A DNA stretch of 5,597 nt, from positions 1-5,597 of the forward strand of contig NZ_JAVBNS010000125.1 of the NCBI RefSeq assembly GCF_031551385.1. The letters are read 5' to 3'. Origin of the DNA: Anaerosporobacter sp031551385. Lineage in GTDB: Bacteria > Bacillota > Clostridia > Lachnospirales > Lachnospiraceae. The position numbers were made by a program, and so were the translations under genes. The notes beneath the pieces were generated by a model. The model saw only the letters and a program-made list of their open reading frames with translations, had not been told where the DNA came from and ran no database searches. Below, one piece after another: positions 1-5,597 of the stretch; within the stretch, counting starts at the first letter, position 1; every line of letters starts with the position of its first letter.

Positions 1-109
1 CTTTCGATGTTTGTCAACAATAATTTTATTTATTTTTCGAATTGCTTCAATTCTTAATTATTTCAGAATTGTTTATTCATTTAGTACAGTTCTTCAACCG
101 ACTTGGTCT

Positions 110-138
110 AGTATAGCAGACATAAAAGCATTTGTAAA
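110..138 (-). promoter_or_regulatory. Leftward promoter-like sequence (TTTACA-N17-TATACT)
   Basis: On the minus strand a -35-like TTTACA (138-133) is separated by exactly 17 bases from TATACT (115-110), with TGC directly before it as an extended -10. By sequence this is the best sigma-A type match in the upstream region. It would drive transcription to the left, off the window, into a leader of roughly 100 bases with no evident start codon and ribosome site. It lies inside the stretch that could be a decayed coding sequence, so it may be accidental. Confidence 0.25.
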
Positions 139-148
139 GGGGTTTTCA
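133..148. promoter_or_regulatory. cre-like inverted half-sites TGTAAA-N4-TTTTCA
   Basis: TGTAAA at 133-138 is followed after GGGG by TTTTCA at 143-148, which is one base away from the perfect inverse TTTACA. Clostridial CcpA is known to use flexible TGTAAA/TTTACA inverted sites with variable spacing, so this could be a catabolite-repression site overlapping the -35 of the leftward promoter-like sequence. The match is short and imperfect, and no downstream gene is visible to regulate. Confidence 0.2.
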
Positions 149-307
149 TAATTTTTTCCTTAATCCAAAACTTCGCATTACACCAACATCATACGGTAAG
201 ACTATGGGATGGATTCCATTACTGTAGATCCTTTCGCACGAACCATAACATAAATAACATTTGTACCACAATGCGATTTCTTTTTATTTATTGTCGACAT
301 CTGCTAG

Positions 308-335
308 TTTCATTGCATTCTTTATTTAATATGAT
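308..335 (+). promoter_or_regulatory. Weak candidate nagBA promoter
   Basis: A promoter is expected here because nagB is the first gene of its operon. TATGAT at 330-335 is a good -10 match (5 of 6). The sequence 16-17 bases before it (GTTTCA / TTTCAT around 307-313) is a poor -35. An alternative is TTGCAT (313-318) with TACCAT (335-340) at 16 bases. Neither is convincing, so the exact start of transcription cannot be fixed from sequence. The rest of 284-400 holds only AT-rich leader, the inverted repeat at 345-364 and the nagB ribosome site. Confidence 0.25.
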
Positions 336-344
336 ACCATTAAG

Positions 345-364
345 ATATACAGTTGACTGTTTAT
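345..364. promoter_or_regulatory. Inverted repeat in nagB leader, candidate operator
   Basis: The core ACAGT-TG-ACTGT (349-360) is a perfect 5-bp inverted repeat around TG. Pairing resumes after one mismatch (348/361) through ATA (345-347) and TAT (362-364), giving a near-palindrome of 20 bases. It sits just downstream of the candidate -10 and about 23 bases before the ribosome binding site, a usual place for a repressor operator. It does not match the TGGT....ACCA pattern known for NagR/DasR-type GntR repressors, so the binding protein is unknown. Confidence 0.35.
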
Positions 365-386
365 TTAAAAAGAAAAAACTATATAA

Positions 387-393
387 CGGAGGT
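387..393 (+). promoter_or_regulatory. nagB ribosome binding site (decides the start)
   Basis: CGGAGGT lies with its GGAGG core (388-392) 8 bases before the ATG at 401. This supports ATG 401 over the in-frame TTG at 353, which has no such site and would add 16 residues that are not part of the family. Confidence 0.85.
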
Positions 394-400
394 GTATCTT

Positions 401-1138
401 ATGAAATTCATAAGAACAGAAGATTATTACCAAATGAGTAGAGCCGCTGCTAATATTATTTCCGCACAGGTTATTATAAAACCAGATTGTGTTTTGGGGT
501 TAGCAACTGGTTCTACTCCTCTTGGAATATACAAGCAACTAATTGATTGGTATACTAAAGGTGATATAGACTTTTCTAACGTTACTACAATTAACCTAGA
601 TGAGTACAAAGCATTATCTCCTGATAACGATCAAAGTTATCGTTACTTTATGAATGAAAATCTTTTTAATCACATTAACATTAATAAGAACAAGACTTAT
701 GTTCCAAACGGACTTGAGCTTGATGAAAAAAAGGCCTGTGACGACTATAATTCAATTATTAATTCCGTTCAAGGTATTGATTTACAGCTGCTAGGAATCG
801 GACATAATGGTCATATCGGTTTTAATGAGCCTAGTGATTGCTTTGCAACGGAAACACATTGTGTTGATCTTGCTCAAAGCACAATTGAGGCAAATGCAAG
901 ATTCTTTGATTCTTATGAGGAAGTTCCTAAACAAGCCTATACAATGGGTATTAAAACAATTATGCATGCTAAGAAGATTCTTGTAGTTGCTTCAGGTGAA
1001 AACAAGGCCGATATTATTAAAGAAGCTTTCTTTGGTCCAATAACTCCTAAAGTTCCTGCATCTATACTTCAATTGCATCCCGATGCAACAATCATTTGCG
1101 ATAATGATGCCTTACAGAAAGTGAGCGAGCTCATATGA
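401..1138 (+). CDS. nagB: Glucosamine-6-phosphate deaminase
   Basis: This cytosolic enzyme converts glucosamine-6-phosphate and water to fructose-6-phosphate and ammonia, the last step of amino-sugar catabolism before glycolysis. The 245-residue protein has the usual length of the short Gram-positive form. Visible family marks are the phosphate-binding loop LATGSTP (34-40), the catalytic Asp in NLDEYKAL (D67), and the active-site block GIGHNGHIGFNEP (132-144) with His138 and Glu143. PASILQLHPDA (219-229) is the conserved C-terminal block, and Lys203 lies in a conserved NKAD stretch. Position 136 is Asn where the E. coli enzyme has Asp141, as I recall for other Gram-positive NagB proteins. The E. 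coli allosteric pair Arg158/Lys160 is not apparent in the matching segment (THCVDLAQST), so GlcNAc6P activation is probably absent (inference). The start at 401 is chosen from the GGAGG site. The stop overlaps the nagA start as ATGA, which points to one operon with coupled translation. Confidence 0.96.
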   Translation: MKFIRTEDYYQMSRAAANIISAQVIIKPDCVLGLATGSTPLGIYKQLIDWYTKGDIDFSNVTTINLDEYKALSPDNDQSYRYFMNENLFNHININKNKTYVPNGLELDEKKACDDYNSIINSVQGIDLQLLGIGHNGHIGFNEPSDCFATETHCVDLAQSTIEANARFFDSYEEVPKQAYTMGIKTIMHAKKILVVASGENKADIIKEAFFGPITPKVPASILQLHPDATIICDNDALQKVSELI

Positions 1139-2295
1139 TAATAAAAAATGGAATACTTTATTCTGAGCAGAATACTTTTATTTCCGCAGATATCATAACA
1201 GAAAACGATCTCATACAGCAACTAGTTCTTAATAATGATGATATAACAGATTCTACTGTTAACATGCATCAAGTCATTGACGCTACGGACTGCTATATCA
1301 TTCCTGGTCTTACTGATTTACATTTTCATGGATGTGTTGGTTACGATGCCTGCGATTCCTCTATGGAGGCCATGGAGGCCATTACTACGTATGAGTTATC
1401 ACATGGAATCACTACTATCTCTCCTGCAACAATGACATTACCCGAAGAAGATTTACATGCAATTCTAGATACTATGCATAACTATAAACTAGCACATTCT
1501 GACGAGAGCCATGCCGATATTATCGGTGTGTATCTCGAAGGTCCATTTCTTTCTGAATCAAAAAAAGGTGCTCAAGATGCTACTTATATAAGAAAACCAG
1601 ATGCGGGCTTCTACAAAAGATTACAAACTGCAGCACATGGTCTAATTCGATTTGTTGCTGTTGCTCCAGAAGAAGAAAACGCCATTGAGTTAATTAAGGA
1701 ATGTCATGACGAAGTTGGTTTTACAATCGCTCATACAGATAGTGATTATGAAAACGCTATGCGTGCATTCAAAGCTGGTGCAAAACAAGTCACTCATCTT
1801 TACAACGCTATGCCTAGTCTACATCATCGTTCTCCAGGAGTAATTGGAGCTGCTTTCGATAGCAAACATAGTCGTGTTGAAATCATTGCAGACGGTAATC
1901 ATATTCACCCTAGTGTTGTTCGATTAACATTTCAACTATTCGGTGATGATCGTGTTATCTTAATTAGTGATAGTATGAGTGCTACAGGAATGCCTGATGG
2001 AAAGTACTCATTGGGTGGACAAGATGTTTATGTTGAAAACTCCATTGCAAAGCTTGAAGATCAAGTAACAATAGCCGGAAGTACAACAAACCTTTATGAC
2101 TGTATGTGCAGAGCAATTAAAATGGGCATTCCTTTCGAGAGTGCCATCAAAGCTGCTTGTGAAAATCCAATTAAAGCACTTGGTCTATATGACAACTATG
2201 GTAGTATCACTCCTAATAAAAAAGCGAACTTACTTATCCTAAACAAAGATTTGCAGATACAACATATTATTAAAGACGGAAAGCTTTTCAAGTAA
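1135..2295 (+). CDS. nagA: N-acetylglucosamine-6-phosphate deacetylase
   Basis: This cytosolic metal-dependent amidohydrolase removes acetate from GlcNAc-6-phosphate to give glucosamine-6-phosphate, the NagB substrate. The protein has 386 residues, normal for the family. In order it shows the metal-binding HxH in TDLHFHG (His63, His65) and the metal ligand Glu135 in YLEGPF. Further ligands are His200 in AHTDSD and His221 in THLYNAM. ADGNHIHP (253 on) carries substrate-contacting His256, and the catalytic Asp279 is in ISDSMSATG. Both His of HxH are kept, as in the two-metal Bacillus-type enzyme; E. coli NagA, with Gln in place of one, uses a single zinc. Gln147 in KKGAQD stands where E. coli has a substrate-contacting His143, again like the Bacillus form. 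The ATG at 1135 lies inside the nagB stop region (4-base overlap). Only a weak GAGCGAG (1123-1129) precedes it, so translation probably depends on ribosomes finishing nagB. Confidence 0.95.
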   Translation: MIIKNGILYSEQNTFISADIITENDLIQQLVLNNDDITDSTVNMHQVIDATDCYIIPGLTDLHFHGCVGYDACDSSMEAMEAITTYELSHGITTISPATMTLPEEDLHAILDTMHNYKLAHSDESHADIIGVYLEGPFLSESKKGAQDATYIRKPDAGFYKRLQTAAHGLIRFVAVAPEEENAIELIKECHDEVGFTIAHTDSDYENAMRAFKAGAKQVTHLYNAMPSLHHRSPGVIGAAFDSKHSRVEIIADGNHIHPSVVRLTFQLFGDDRVILISDSMSATGMPDGKYSLGGQDVYVENSIAKLEDQVTIAGSTTNLYDCMCRAIKMGIPFESAIKAACENPIKALGLYDNYGSITPNKKANLLILNKDLQIQHIIKDGKLFK

Positions 2296-2322
2296 CAGCG
2301 TATGAATTCTATAATAATCTAT

Positions 2323-2357
2323 AAAAAATACAGTTTCACTCTGAGACTGTATTTTTT
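2323..2357 (+). terminator. Intrinsic terminator of nagBA, probably bidirectional
   Basis: A 15-bp stem pairs 2323-2337 with 2343-2357 around the 5-base loop ACTCT, with one G-U pair. It has six A on the left and six T on the right. It begins 27 bases after the nagA stop. Because the A run becomes a U run when read leftward, it can also stop transcripts arriving from the convergent regulator gene. Confidence 0.9.
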
Positions 2358-2384
2358 ATTTCACGAAATTCTCAACGTTCACAA

Positions 2385-2426
2385 AGAAGGCTATCACACA
2401 TTTTACATTTCGTGTGATAGCCTTCT
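2385..2426 (-). terminator. Hairpin downstream of the response regulator gene
   Basis: A perfect 15-bp inverted repeat (AGAAGGCTATCACAC at 2385-2399 with its complement at 2412-2426) encloses a 12-base loop and starts 28 bases past the regulator stop. On the minus strand it is followed only by TTTG, so its U tract is poor. It may act as a weak terminator or 3'-end stabilising hairpin, with the bidirectional hairpin at 2357-2323 behind it completing termination. Confidence 0.65.
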
Positions 2427-2454
2427 ATTCGAATTAATTTCCCCATTGTTTTCA

Positions 2455-3246
2455 TCATTTTTTACATAACACAGTATTCCTGTAATCATTGGCTGATTTG
2501 CCTACTTGCTTTTTGAATACTCTTGAGAAATGTGCAATATCTAAGAAACCAACTTCTTCTGCAATATCTCCAATTCGAAGCGCAGGGTCTTTTAACAATT
2601 CTCTAGCTTTCTCAATTCGCACATTGTTTAATATTTCCGAAAAATTCTGCTGTGTATGTCTATTCAATAATTTACTAAGATGCCATTGACTTACATAAAC
2701 TTGGTCTGCTACATCACTTAACTTTAATTTCTCTTGATAATGCTCTTCAATATATCGAACCGCATTCTTCACTATAAATTTTCCAGCTGGATTTTCTTCC
2801 GTATGTTCTTCTTGCTCTTGATCTTGCTCGTTCTCTTCATCATTTGGTAAAGCAGAAGTTTCCTCCTTCTTTTCTCCCAATTGATTCGTTATAAATGTTA
2901 ATGCTTCTTCAATCTCATCCATCTTGGAGGGTTTCAATAGAAATCTCGTTACTCCAAGATTAATGGCTTGTCTTGCATAATCAAAGTTCCGATATCCTGT
3001 AAGTATGATAATCTCCAGATTTGGAAACTGTGACTTCACACTGGCTATCATACTTAATCCGTCCATTTGTGGCATACTGATGTCTGAGATTATAATATCA
3101 GGCTTTACTCTACTTATTAATTCTAATCCGTCTACACCATTATAGGCGACTGCTTCAACATTGCAATTCCATTTCTCCCACGGAATTATTTTCTGCAATC
3201 CTTCTACTATAATGGGTTCATCATCGATTATAATAACCTTATACAT
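2455..3246 (-). CDS. Response regulator, REC plus AraC-type DNA-binding domain (YesN-like)
   Basis: This is a cytosolic two-component transcription regulator. The receiver domain (about 1-122) has the acidic pair Asp8/Asp9, phosphoacceptor Asp55 in DIIISDISMPQMDG, Thr83 and Lys105 in FLLKPSK. The AraC/XylS DNA-binding domain (about 158-257) has both helix-turn-helix units: LSDVADQVYVSQWHLSKLL and, later, IGDIAEEVGFLDIAHFSRVFKK. Between them, residues 124-155 form a charged Glu/Gln/Asp-rich linker. Many YesN proteins are much longer because of a central region, so at 263 residues this is a short form. The ATG at 3246 has a GGGGG site 7 bases upstream (3254-3258). The gene lies 67 bases behind the second permease gene, with no terminator or good promoter between, so it is probably the last gene of the transporter operon. 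No sensor kinase is in the window. It likely controls this sugar transporter (inference from position). Confidence 0.9.
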   Translation of the reverse strand: MYKVIIIDDEPIIVEGLQKIIPWEKWNCNVEAVAYNGVDGLELISRVKPDIIISDISMPQMDGLSMIASVKSQFPNLEIIILTGYRNFDYARQAINLGVTRFLLKPSKMDEIEEALTFITNQLGEKKEETSALPNDEENEQDQEQEEHTEENPAGKFIVKNAVRYIEEHYQEKLKLSDVADQVYVSQWHLSKLLNRHTQQNFSEILNNVRIEKARELLKDPALRIGDIAEEVGFLDIAHFSRVFKKQVGKSANDYRNTVLCKK

Positions 3247-3313
3247 AGAACCGCCCCCATATCATAATTTCATCATCTTATTGTTATTATTACATTAATC
3301 CTTACTTATTATT

Positions 3314-4183
3314 CTATCCTTTTAATGCTCCTGCTGTCAAACCCTTTACGATATATTTTTGTAAGCATAGATAAACAATTAAAACTGGTATTACAACTAG
3401 CGTAACTGCTGCTGCCATTAATCCATAGTTTGTACCTTCCATAGAAGTTAATTCACCTAATAATCTTGTGATTGCCCATTGGTTTTTCAAACGTAATGTG
3501 AACATTTGTGTAAATAAATCATTGTAACTCCAAAGGAATGTAAATATTGCTACTGTTGCAAATGATGGTTTTGCCAAAGGCATAACTACTTTAAAATAAA
3601 TCTGATATACATTGCAGCCTTCCATATATGCTGCTTCTTCTAAATCAATTGGAAGACTCTTCACAAATCCTACCAATACTACAATTGCAAATGACATGTT
3701 ACCTGCAATCTGTGGTAATGCTGTTGCCAATAAGGACAGTCCTAAGCTATCTGTATTAACAATTCCCCAAGTGTTTAACATACGGAATACTGGAATAATT
3801 GTTGAGAATGCAGGGAACATCATACCAGCAACAACTAAGCTATACAAAAACTGTTTTCCTTTGAAATTATATCGTACTAATGCAAATGCTGCAAATCCAG
3901 CGAATAACATTACTGCAAACATAACTGTACCAGATATAATTAAACTGTTTCTATATGCCCCTAATATATTCAATTTGTTAAATGCTAATTCAAAGTTAGC
4001 AAGTGTTGCATTTGCCCCAACAGGAATTGAGAAAGAATCTGTTAGAATCAATCGACGATCTTTGAATGCATTAATAACTACCCATACAAGCGGATATAAT
4101 GTAGTAATTGCCCATAGACTCAATACTATATATGCAATTGATTTTCCAACTGAGGGTTTCTTTCGCTTACCATTTTTACTCAT
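3314..4183 (-). CDS. Carbohydrate ABC transporter permease, MalG/AraQ type
   Basis: This integral membrane subunit of a CUT1-type sugar importer pairs with the permease encoded just upstream. The 289-residue protein is hydrophobic, with about six membrane segments (roughly 15-40, 80-102, 112-134, 148-174, 205-222, 253-275) after a basic cytosolic start (SKNGKRKKPSVGK). The permease signature that docks on the ATPase is clear: EEAAYMEGC (182-190) followed by Pro202 in FKVVMPLAKP, the EAA-x(3)-G motif. The C-terminus (IVKGLTAGALKG) is typical of MalG-family proteins. The ATG at 4183 has an AGGGGG site (4191-4196) 7 bases upstream. It follows the other permease gene after only 15 bases, so the two are certainly co-transcribed. 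The specific sugar cannot be told from a permease. Confidence 0.93.
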   Translation of the reverse strand: MSKNGKRKKPSVGKSIAYIVLSLWAITTLYPLVWVVINAFKDRRLILTDSFSIPVGANATLANFELAFNKLNILGAYRNSLIISGTVMFAVMLFAGFAAFALVRYNFKGKQFLYSLVVAGMMFPAFSTIIPVFRMLNTWGIVNTDSLGLSLLATALPQIAGNMSFAIVVLVGFVKSLPIDLEEAAYMEGCNVYQIYFKVVMPLAKPSFATVAIFTFLWSYNDLFTQMFTLRLKNQWAITRLLGELTSMEGTNYGLMAAAVTLVVIPVLIVYLCLQKYIVKGLTAGALKG

Positions 4184-4198
4184 ATCCTTACCCCCTAT

Positions 4199-5086
4199 TT
4201 AATATTCTTTTTCTTTGAAGACTCTGTTTGCTACCTTAGAAAGTATAATTCCAAGTACTACAATAACTACCGCGATAGCAGAACCATAATCTACATTGTT
4301 TGCATTAAATGTTTGATAGTACATATACGTTCCTGTTAACCATGTCGTATTAACTGGCATTCCTTTCGGGAACATAATCCATGGTAAATCAAATACTTTC
4401 AATGCACCTGTTACGGCTAATACTGTACATGTACAAACTACATTTCGTACAAGAGGTATTGATATATATCGTACTTGTTGTAACTTTGTAGCACCGTCAA
4501 CAACCGCTGCCTCATACAATTCTTCTGATATATTGTTAAGTCCTGTGATTAATATTACAAAATAGAAACCAACATATTGCCACATTACTGGAATTAGCAT
4601 TGTTATCATTGCATGCTTTGGATCTTTCCAGTCAATTAAACCTGAAGCACCTAGTTTTTCTAATAATTGATTTAACATTCCCTTGTCATAAAGGAAGATT
4701 AAGTTAAACAATAGACCTAATGCTGTTGCTGAGATTACTATTGGTAAGAAATAAACTGTTTGGAAGAATTTCTTTCCTCTTCCGATATTGTCTACAAGCA
4801 ATGCTAATATCAATGCGATACCAACTTGACCAACTAATGTTGCTAAAATCATAAATACTGTATTTTTAATCGCAATTCTCATATTTGGGTCTTCAAACAT
4901 TGTCTTATAGTTTGTATACCAAGGTTCATTGAAACCTTTTGACGCTGTTCCTAATCCTGAAATATTTTGAAAACTGTTCATGATATTCTTTATAAATGGA
5001 TAATAAAGAAAGACTGCCATAAAGATGAATGCTGGGATTAAAAACACAAGAACTGGTCTTTTCTTTTTATAAATATTTGAATTCAT
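4199..5086 (-). CDS. Carbohydrate ABC transporter permease, MalF/UgpA type
   Basis: This is the first permease subunit of the CUT1-type sugar importer. The 295-residue protein has a short basic N-terminus (NIYKKKRP) and about six membrane segments (roughly 11-31, 73-98, 107-132, 160-182, 213-233, 268-288). The ATPase-docking loop reads LYEAAVVDGATKLQQVRYI with EAA at 192-194, Gly198 and Pro211, matching the family motif. The start at 5086 is supported by GAAGGTGA (5091-5098). It lies 70 bases behind the binding-protein gene, with a stable hairpin in that gap, and 15 bases ahead of its partner permease. The order binding protein, MalF-type, MalG-type is the standard layout of these operons. 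No ATPase gene is in the visible part, so a shared MsmX/UgpC-like ATPase encoded elsewhere is likely (family knowledge plus inference). Confidence 0.93.
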   Translation of the reverse strand: MNSNIYKKKRPVLVFLIPAFIFMAVFLYYPFIKNIMNSFQNISGLGTASKGFNEPWYTNYKTMFEDPNMRIAIKNTVFMILATLVGQVGIALILALLVDNIGRGKKFFQTVYFLPIVISATALGLLFNLIFLYDKGMLNQLLEKLGASGLIDWKDPKHAMITMLIPVMWQYVGFYFVILITGLNNISEELYEAAVVDGATKLQQVRYISIPLVRNVVCTCTVLAVTGALKVFDLPWIMFPKGMPVNTTWLTGTYMYYQTFNANNVDYGSAIAVVIVVLGIILSKVANRVFKEKEY

Positions 5087-5106
5087 CGTCTCACCTTCTT
5101 GTTATG

Positions 5107-5143
5107 AAAAGGGCCATTATCTTAAATCGCTAACAGCCCTTTT
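5107..5143 (-). terminator. Intercistronic hairpin after the binding-protein gene (attenuator or stabiliser)
   Basis: Read on the minus strand, AAAAGGGC (5143-5136) pairs with GCCCTTTT (5114-5107). The pairing continues inward for five more pairs (two of them G-U), giving a 13-bp stem with an 11-base loop. It starts 13 bases past the stop of the binding-protein gene and ends 20 bases before the permease ATG. The U run is inside the stem and is followed by CATAAC, so termination is probably incomplete. Such hairpins commonly keep binding-protein mRNA above that of the permeases. Confidence 0.6.
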
Positions 5144-5156
5144 AATTTTTCTATTA

Positions 5157-5597
5157 TTATCGTGCGCCTAATAAATCTAATACTTGTTGTACCGCATCTT
5201 TAATGTCCGCAGCACCAATTACGATGTTTGGCATACCATCAAATACAGGAACTCTGCATTCTGCTGGAATTTGATCTTGTACTGCACCTGTCATACCAGT
5301 TGCACCTTCAATTAATTTTAAACCGTCTTTTGCTAATGAAGATAATGAACTTTCATCTACAGTAACACCATTCTTTAATGCTGTTGCTGATACTTGAGCA
5401 AATTTTGAAACCATTTCATCTGAAGTCATGTATGAGATAAAGTCAATAGCTGCTTCACGTTTGTCAGCATCATCCCATGCTTTACGAGTAATATAGTAAC
5501 CTGATGATAAACCACCAATAATATCTGTAGATTTACGATTGTTCATTCCTGGAACATATGTTACTGTAAAATTGTCAACATTATCTGTTAACCCTTC
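5157..5597 (-). CDS. Extracellular sugar-binding protein, family 1 (C-terminal part, cut by window edge)
   Basis: This would be the cell-surface substrate-binding subunit delivering a sugar or oligosaccharide to the two permeases. Only the last 146 residues are inside the window. The frame is open from the edge (5597) to the TAA at 5159-5157, so the internal ATG at 5546 is not the start. The residues before it (...NFTVTYVPG) continue naturally into MNNRKSTDIIGGLSSGYYI. The block GGLSSGYYITRKAWDDADKREAAIDFISYMTSDE is typical of the C-terminal lobe of COG1653/UgpB-like proteins, where a Gly-Gly-Leu-Ser-Ser-Gly stretch precedes a helix that counts residues up to the domain end. The signal peptide and lipobox Cys expected at the N-terminus lie outside the window. 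The substrate cannot be deduced from this fragment. Confidence 0.85.
   Translation of the reverse strand, partial: EGLTDNVDNFTVTYVPGMNNRKSTDIIGGLSSGYYITRKAWDDADKREAAIDFISYMTSDEMVSKFAQVSATALKNGVTVDESSLSSLAKDGLKLIEGATGMTGAVQDQIPAECRVPVFDGMPNIVIGAADIKDAVQQVLDLLGAR

Larger units (their letters stand above)
94..283 (-). pseudogene. Possible decayed protein gene, LysR-regulator-like C-terminus (tentative)
   Basis: No intact gene is present, but the minus strand keeps protein-like sequence in two frames. One frame is open from 283 to 149 and contains IVLPYDVGVMRSFGLRK. After the A6 run at 152-157 a second frame reads NYENPFTNAFMSAILDQVG and stops at 94-96. Removing one A from the run would join them into one C-terminal stretch. 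A third frame (300-205) begins with ATG and contains VMVRAKGSTVMESIP, so a second frameshift near 205-209 is possible. The pattern of a 'V.A.GST.M.ES' stretch followed by 'R.FGLRK....F..AFM' resembles, from memory only, the end of LysR-type effector-binding domains. No HTH part is visible. The AT-rich sequence allows chance open frames of this length, so this is a weak call. Confidence 0.3.

Noticed and set aside
39..53. Small hairpin GAATTG-CTT-CAATTC as a terminator
   Set aside because: The stem is only 6 AT-rich bp with no T tract on either strand. It is too weak to call.
104..121. Full NagR/DasR operator at TTGGTCTAGTATAGCAGAC
   Set aside because: The left half matches TGGTCTAG but the right half lacks ACCA. 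It lies nearly 300 bases from nagB, and only an imperfect palindrome (6 of 8 pairs) remains.
108..149. 13-codon minus-strand ORF (MKTPLQMLLCLLY) with an AAGGA upstream
   Set aside because: It is very short, overlaps both the promoter-like sequence and the possible decayed gene, and chance occurrence is likely in AT-rich DNA.
353..400. Longer nagB starting at TTG 353
   Set aside because: ATG 401 has a GGAGG site at the right distance and gives the normal family N-terminus (MKFIRTEDYY). The extra 16 residues would cover the leader palindrome and the ribosome site.
427..609. Minus-strand 60-codon open frame in nagB
   Set aside because: It lies wholly antisense to nagB with no recognisable domain or start signal.
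2489..2689. Plus-strand 66-codon open frame in the response regulator gene
   Set aside because: It is antisense to the conserved AraC-type DNA-binding domain and has no independent support.
3247..3313. Separate promoter for the response regulator
   Set aside because: A TATGAT-like -10 exists on the minus strand, but there is no acceptable -35 at 16-18 bases. Co-transcription with the permeases is simpler.
3612..4202. 196-codon plus-strand open frame inside the permease gene
   Set aside because: It is antisense to a clear MalG-type permease, has no family features and no ribosome site. It is a shadow of the permease gene's codon pattern.

Overview
The window is AT-rich and has strong purine-rich ribosome binding sites (GGAGG and GGGGG types). 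Its gene families are typical of low-GC Gram-positive Clostridia. The short Gram-positive style NagB and NagA, the YesN-like response regulator and the ATPase-less sugar ABC operon together suggest a Lachnospiraceae-like Firmicute. That assignment is inferred from gene style, not from a marker gene.

Layout: positions 1-400 carry no intact gene. Within them, 94-283 on the minus strand reads like a decayed protein gene split between two frames. The rest (about 284-400) is the upstream region of nagB, with a weak candidate promoter, an inverted repeat and a clear ribosome binding site. nagB (401-1138) and nagA (1135-2295) overlap by 4 bases (ATGA) on the plus strand and form a two-gene operon. 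They are followed by a textbook intrinsic terminator (2323-2357) and a second strong hairpin (2385-2426). The rest of the window is on the minus strand, converging on nagBA. In transcription order it holds the 3' part of a sugar-binding lipoprotein-type gene (5597-5157, cut by the window edge), a structured intergenic hairpin, two permeases of a CUT1-type carbohydrate ABC transporter (5086-4199, 4183-3314), and a short REC plus AraC-type response regulator (3246-2455).

How it fits together: NagA deacetylates N-acetylglucosamine-6-phosphate and NagB converts the product to fructose-6-phosphate plus ammonia, feeding amino sugars to glycolysis. The convergent operon imports an oligosaccharide and probably carries its own regulator. 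The substrate cannot be read from the window. A GlcNAc-containing glycan is a reasonable guess from the neighbourhood only. The transporter ATPase and the sensor kinase partner are both absent here.

Nothing in the window looks like a novel defence, mobile or RNA-based system. The best second-look items are the decayed ORF upstream of nagB, the palindrome in the nagB leader, the hairpin between the binding-protein and permease genes, and the short response regulator with an acidic linker.
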